From assembly GCA_013350335.1 (NCBI GenBank), contig CM023536.1:40246314-40310313 (forward strand): 64,000 bases of DNA. The letters run 5' to 3'. Positions 59,053-64,000 of this stretch are shown piece after piece. Position 1 is the stretch's first letter. The number at the start of each line of letters is the position of its first letter. The notes under the pieces are model-generated. The model was not told the origin of the DNA and did not search any database. It worked only from the letters and a program-made list of their open reading frames with translations. The translations under genes were made by a program, and so were the position numbers. Source of the DNA: Chimonanthus salicifolius. Taxonomy: Eukaryota; Streptophyta; Magnoliopsida; Laurales; Calycanthaceae.

Positions 59053-60292
59053 ACCCTACACTAAGGTATGTATGTTAATACCATTTGACCCAGTGAGCTA
59101 GTGAACATTTCATATTTATTAAATAGTGGCAAACAGTGAACCTAATTCCACTGAAAAAACAAACGCAGAATCTGCAAGATGAAGAGCGAAGGGAACTGAT
59201 AAACCAATTTACTACTAGTTTTTCAGCTTCGTCTGTTTTATTATTTTACAAGTGAAAATTCATAATTGCACAAGCTCCCTCTGGCCAAGAGACAAACTAA
59301 ACAGGTGGTCAACCTCTGCAGTAAAGGGGAAGATAGATCACCTGCAGGGTGTCATTCATTGGGCTGGCCCTCGAAGTCTTCCGGGTGAGACCACATCCAT
59401 GGTGGGATAATTATGTATCCTAACGTGTCTGGATTAGAAGGAATGAAGAAAATCTTCATCATTTACCTGCTTTCACCCATTTCTAAAACTCATTTGGGTG
59501 GAGAATTGGGAACCAAAGAAATGTTCATTTTAAGGAGAAAAGTGAGTCACCTCTAATGGCAGAAGTCACTCATCCCCTATTCTATACAATCCACTTTCAG
59601 CAGAACCTTCTGAACGTACGAGAATCCCCTTGAAACTTTACACCAATCCAGATTTGACCCTGTTATTAACCAATGGTTGAATGGTGGGGATCCATCCCAT
59701 CACCTGAGGAAGGGCTTCATGGGTTTCTACGGGGATTCTGCAACCCACCAGTCTCAGCACACTTTCCCATTCTATTTTAACGATTCTGCAACCCACCAGT
59801 CTCAGCACACTTTCCCATTCTATTTTAAAGTTGAAAATTACTAATGCCATCTCATCGTCTCCATTATAGAAGGTTGATTGGAGTTGATCTGGACTATTTA
59901 ACAGGTGGGGTTCTGATTGGTGGATCTTTTTGCACATCCAAAAAGTGGCTTACATAAGTGGGCCATAGACATCTAAATGAGTCCTCATCATCATCTAAGC
60001 TATTTTTCCTATCAATTTAGATTTGGCAAAGTGTTTTTATCAATTGACTGTCTATCTGATGCCTATGAGACTTGAACCGATACCATCCTTATCAATTGTG
60101 CTAGAGATTCTTGATAAAATGAGAAGTGGGGCATAAACATCCAAATGAGTATGACATGGATTTCAATAGTGATAGAGACAATGCTCCCCAAATGCAATGA
60201 TGCATTCCTTTTAAACAGATCATACCCGTCGCAGTATAGGTTCCTTCAAGCAAAGAGAGATAAACAAGTCAAAAGCTAATGAATACCAAAAT
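59053..60292. other. Downstream flank of the prefoldin exon
   Basis: Apart from the 48-bp duplication nothing is recognised. The minus-strand 3' UTR and polyadenylation site of the prefoldin gene should lie in 60100-60292. Words such as GGTGGGGATCCATCCCATCACC (59677-59699) suggest an old unidentified repeat. Confidence 0.4.
59734..59829. repeat. 48-bp perfect tandem duplication
   Basis: GATTCTGCAACCCACCAGTC through TCTATTTTAA occurs at 59734 and again at 59782, identical except at the junction base. Being a multiple of three, it keeps a short minus-strand frame open. That frame is not recognised as a gene. Confidence 0.95.
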
Positions 60293-60554
60293 TCAATCCT
60301 CCTCCAGATTGATAGAGTCCTTGAACTTCGCATACAAGATCTTCTTCAGTTCAGCCATCTGTGCAAGAACAGAGTCCTTTTCCTCTTCCAGCTTTTCCAG
60401 AGTTTTACAGGGTCTCTTCCTTCATCTTCTCTAGTCTGGTCTCAACTTCTTCCCTAGGCATGTGAGTGAAAACTTCCCCTATTTGGAATCTCACCACATC
60501 CTCATCAGAGAGAATTAATTCATCGCTTGCATCCTCCAAATTGTCATTTGTCTC
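60293..60554 (-). pseudogene. PFD4: Prefoldin subunit 4, last exon, with one-base frameshift
   Basis: Prefoldin 4 is a beta-type subunit of the hexameric cochaperone that hands unfolded actin and tubulin to the CCT chaperonin. The minus strand has a splice acceptor TTTTCTACAG at 60555-60564. The exon then reads [20 protein letters not shown] and [20 protein letters not shown], then LEKMKEET, where a stop appears. In the next frame the sequence continues [20 protein letters not shown] and [16 protein letters not shown], ending at TGA 60293-60295. The alpha-helix/beta-hairpin/alpha-helix order of the family is complete from the hairpin on. A single extra C in the ACCCTG at about 60408-60413 explains the break. 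It may be a true mutation, an assembly error or an unusual splice site. Exon 1 (about 40 residues) is not in the window and must lie upstream beyond the intron, which the LTR at 62779 interrupts. Confidence 0.8.
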
Positions 60555-62778
60555 CTGTAGAAAAGCTATTTCCATTAAAGCTACATCTTTTTTGCCAAAA
60601 TGTTGATAACTATGTCTTCGAGCAGATCACTATCAAGTTATATGTCATGGAAACATAGACATATGATGCATGGGTTACAGATAAGACATCTGATTCAACC
60701 AATTTCAAAGAATAGGATACATGAATTCACCATAACATTGAATAAATTTGAACAATATTTATTATTAAATGAAAATAATCCATAAAATAACACCACTAAA
60801 AAATAATGTATAAATTTTATCCAAGGAATCAGGTTACAAACATGTCAATGTCATATTAAGCCTCAAAAGAATAAATGTGATAGCATTTTGTCATCATGGA
60901 AAACAATGTTGAAATATGACACAGAGGTGTGTTCTAACATATGTTACTCATCCAAAAAAAATTGTGCCATGCAGCTTCTAATAGGTATGCCAGTCCAAGC
61001 AAGACAGAATCTATCACCATAATGGGACAACACTTTATTTTATTTCAGTTTAGTTTTTTGGCTGGTTATCAACAAGACACATATCGTGAACTACTGGACC
61101 TCTCTGTAAGAAATAAAATTTTCAAAAAGAAAATTAGAAGATATTGGAGATTCCTACAGCCAAACAAGATAGAAATACAACAAACAATAAAATCTTGGTA
61201 GCAAAACAAATATCGAAACTGAGCTTGGATGGATGCCAACTGTCCAAACACAAATGAGACCCCACTTTTCTTGCAACTGCAGTATCGTCCCCAAAACATG
61301 CAATGCACGTATCCCAATGAGCCACCAGCATGCAGAATTCAGCATATCAAGTGCGTGAATTCAAGTCTCTAACAACACAAGATTTAATAAGATCTAACAA
61401 GCGTACGGAAATTCATTTCTCAAAATCATCTCAGTTTACTTTGCAAACATGTTCAAACAATTCCTATAGAACTTGTTTCGCATATTTAGGTGAGACTGGT
61501 GTTCTCTTCCAATATCAACTCTGACAAGAATGACACTCAAATAATGTACATGCTAATAATCTTGACGGTTACTGGTGGGTAGCAACATGAATACAAACAG
61601 GTAGATGGATTTTAACACTAACCTGATTGACTTTCATCCCATGACCAAGGAACCTCATTTTGTTGCCACAAAGCTTCACAACATGCTAAGATTAGCGTCG
61701 CACGAACATAAAACAAGTTGCATGGGTACAAGTATGAGTGTTGGAATCCAACATGGGTACTAGCTGTCAGCTCGGCAAACCAAAAAATAGGACATGGGAC
61801 ACGTGGCACAACATTTAATAAATTTAAATCTAAATTTATTTTAAATGAAAAATGTGAAAAAATAACATTGAAGAAAATAATTTACTAGCTTTAAAAATTA
61901 ACGAACATACTTGTATTTTAATTAGGTTTCAAGAGGAGAAAGGTGTTATAATATTTTAGTCATCTTTGAAAACAACGTTAAAAAGTACTAAAAGAGTCCA
62001 TGAAGATCAAGTATGAGTGTCCGACACAAGAGCGAGTATCCAACATGAGTATATGTGCCCAAGTGCATCACACATTTTGAAGAGTATGTGCAACATAAAA
62101 CATAAGGTTTCAAACTAAAACATTGTTTCTAATAAAACTAAAACCATTCATCAAGCCATCCATGATACTCATCAAGCTGGTTTCCTTTAGGCATTGAAAA
62201 ACCTACCAGTGGTTCAACTGATAGAAGTCGCGAGCTTGTTGCCAATTGCCCACTTGAATCCCCTCATGAAGATCTAGGGCATCCAACACTGACAAAGCAT
62301 CTTCCTCAATGGCAATAACTTTATAGCTGTATTCCACTTAACTAAAGGCCATGGGCAAAGGCTTGGAACTTCTGCTTGAAGGGGTAAGAGACCATCCTTC
62401 ATGCAGATGCAAATATAATTCTGCCCAGACAGTGCCTCTCATACCTCCACTGAGCCCATCCAAGCTTCTGTTGACCTTGAAAATTATCCTATCAAGGTGC
62501 AACCTTGTTAATGGGGACCTTGCTTTCCAAGTCTCCGAAGTAAACAACATCCATTTCTCCATTAAAAATCTAGCTTGGTTGACCACTTCATTTGGACTTG
62601 ATGATTATGTTGGATAAAAGGAGAAAGACTAGAAATTACAACTATATTATTCCATCAAGTAAGACCCATACTAATCTTACATATCTCCGACGACTCGAAC
62701 TACGATCATAAGCAGAAGTAGATAGATGCAAGGTAAAAATCGAAATTGAGCAAACAAAGGCAGATAGAAGAGTTGATC
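60555..62778 (-). other. Putative intron of the prefoldin 4 gene
   Basis: No exon 1 of prefoldin 4 is visible here. A minus-strand frame at 62338-62586 continues after a stop into VEYSYKVIAIEEDALSVLDA and GNWQQARDF (62210-62337). This vaguely recalls the end of a plant RNase H (RVT_3) domain of a LINE, but the match is too weak to call. The rest is AT-rich and unassigned. Confidence 0.4.
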
Positions 62779-64000
62779 TGTTAGTGCCCCGGCTAGCCGA
62801 GTCCCTGTTTGTCAAATTACATGACACAAGAGAAGCCTTGCCTCAGAAGACTGAAGCATGAAATAAGACTCAATCCATAAATGACTTTAGGTGGAATCCA
62901 ACACCATAGGATGCCCATGCCTAGGCTTAGAAAACATCTTAGAAATCATAAGTAAGCCTAGTGAATGTTTGACACCAAATCAGAACATGGATTTAAAGTT
63001 TCAAACCATTGATTATACTGTCAGGACGACACATCATGTCAGCGATCAATCGCCATTGACAGCAGACGACCAATCGTGGTATTACGATCAATCACCTGGA
63101 AAAACGAAGGTTTTGGTTTGGAATGGCCTATCAAACTCTAGTGGTCTCAGGACGATACGTTCGTGCTCACGACGTATTGTTGGAACAGGGCCGATCCAAT
63201 CGTGCATACGATCAATCGCCCTGGGCTTAGAAAAAATATGGATTGTCATTCACAATCATGTCTCGGACAACCGATCATGCAGACGACCCTTCATCTGGGT
63301 ATTCAACGACCAATCGCCCTCACGATCAATCGTCTGGAGCCTGGGTTGGATACCCACTGAAAAATACAGTCAAGCTCATGCCGATCCATTCGTCCAGTGA
63401 TGACCCATCGTGTGGTAAAGAACATGATACATCGGGCGGACGATCAATCACCGAAACAGGACCTTCCCTAGGCTTAGAACCCATATTGGTAAGATTAGAA
63501 GAAGCCTAGAGAAAATGGACCAAAACCTTGAAACTCCTAAACATATCTTGGAAAAATATGGGCTGTCAAAATGTCATGACTTGTGAGATTCTTTCACTCT
63601 ATCAAATGAAGTAATCAACTAGTAAAACCACAATGGTCGGATAGAGCATTGAAAGAGCTTTCATAGAGCCCAAGAACAATCAAATCGGAGTTCGGGAGCC
63701 CAAGATATGGCCATTTTAGTGGAGAGTTGTTTTGCTGAAAAACTATCAGCACAACCGATCGTGAATGACGACCGATCGTGAGCACGATCAATCGTGAGGG
63801 ATGATCAATCGTCAGTGACCGTTTTCTATCCGTTGGAAAACACTTAATGTGCAACGGTCACATTACAACGACTATATTTGACTCACGATAAATCGATGGT
63901 GCACGATCAGTCGCCCGTTGTAAGTCCGGATTTCTCTTGTTTTTCTATTTAAACTCCAAAACCTGTTGGGTTTTGGTTGAACACTCTTGTGAGGAAAATC
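62779..64000 (+). repeat. Copia LTR, 5' part (runs off the window)
   Basis: Starts TGTTAGTGCCCCGGC, followed by TAGCCGAGTCCCTGTTTG, nearly the same start as the solo LTR at 28052. A TATA-like TATTTAAAC is at 63946-63954, about 1170 bp in, followed by TTGAACACTCTTGTGAGG, which parallels the 28052 LTR after its TATA box. Only U3 and the beginning of R are present. The 5 bases before the LTR are TGATC. Confidence 0.88.
63040..63915. repeat. ACGATCAATCGT motif array upstream of the TATA box
   Basis: More than fifteen variants occur: GCGATCAATCGCC, ACGACCAATCGTGG, ACGATCAATCACC, ACGATACGTTCGTG, ACGATCAATCGCCC, ACGACCAATCGCCC, ACGATCAATCGTCTGG, ACGACCGATCGTGAGC, ACGATCAATCGTGAGG, CGATAAATCGATGG and ACGATCAGTCGCCC. 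They come in clusters separated by 30-250 bp, and the last ends about 30 bp before the TATA-like site. Confidence 0.9.

Noticed and set aside
62210..62617. Minus-strand frame with VIAIEEDALSVLDALD, a possible RNase H of a LINE
   Set aside because: The similarity is limited to one helix-like segment, an internal stop is present and no catalytic residues can be assigned; it was left as a remark on the intron.

Overview
This is nuclear DNA of a seed plant, most likely a flowering plant. It is AT-rich and intron-poor in genes, and is dominated by nested retrotransposons and hAT transposons. Only two stretches look like cellular genes. One is an intact single-exon PRA1-family membrane protein gene (10780-11373, +). 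The other is the last exon of a prefoldin subunit 4 gene (60293-60554, -), which carries an apparent one-base frameshift and has its upstream intron invaded by a Copia LTR. The sequence does not identify the species.

Layout. 1-5214: 5' part of a Ty3/gypsy element (-) with a 2.9 kb LTR, inserted into a LINE. 5215-6385: 3' end of that LINE (+). 6386-10250: unassigned AT-rich DNA. 10251-11373: PRA1 promoter and gene. 11374-15434: unassigned DNA with one old dispersed repeat. 15435-26343: a Copia LTR split by four later insertions, namely a degenerate hAT transposon (15625-19442), a non-autonomous hAT-like element (19572-21013), a Ty3 solo LTR (21645-24522) and a second Copia LTR (about 24740-25940). 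26801-33811: a Ty3 solo LTR holding a second solo LTR (27913-31248), which itself holds a Copia solo LTR (28052-29716), plus a TRIM solo LTR (31830-32040). 36380-41815: an RTE-type LINE split by an internally deleted Copia element (36735-41458), itself split by a Ty3 solo LTR (37068-40297). 43508-44165: Copia solo LTR. 46000-59047: a Copia element with both LTRs and gag but no pol, split by a Ty3 element (47492-55363) with both LTRs and gag-protease but no reverse transcriptase. 60293-62778: prefoldin 4 exon and intron. 62779-64000: start of another Copia LTR.

Most insertion boundaries rest on target-site duplications read directly: 8 bp for the hAT elements and 5 bp for LTR elements, several of them perfect.

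The most unusual pattern is shared by many of the LTRs. Each carries an array of short palindromic motifs, and each family has its own motif. Examples are GGTTCGGCCAT/ATGGCCGAACC, TCGGACCGTCCGA, CTCGAGCCCTCGAG, GACCGACCCATCGG, ACGATCAATCGT and TTCGACCAGTCGAA. In Copia LTRs the array lies just upstream of the TATA box. In the Ty3 LTRs it lies downstream, in what should be the transcribed leader. Three Copia LTRs share alignable ends but have different motifs in the array, which suggests fast turnover of a regulatory module.
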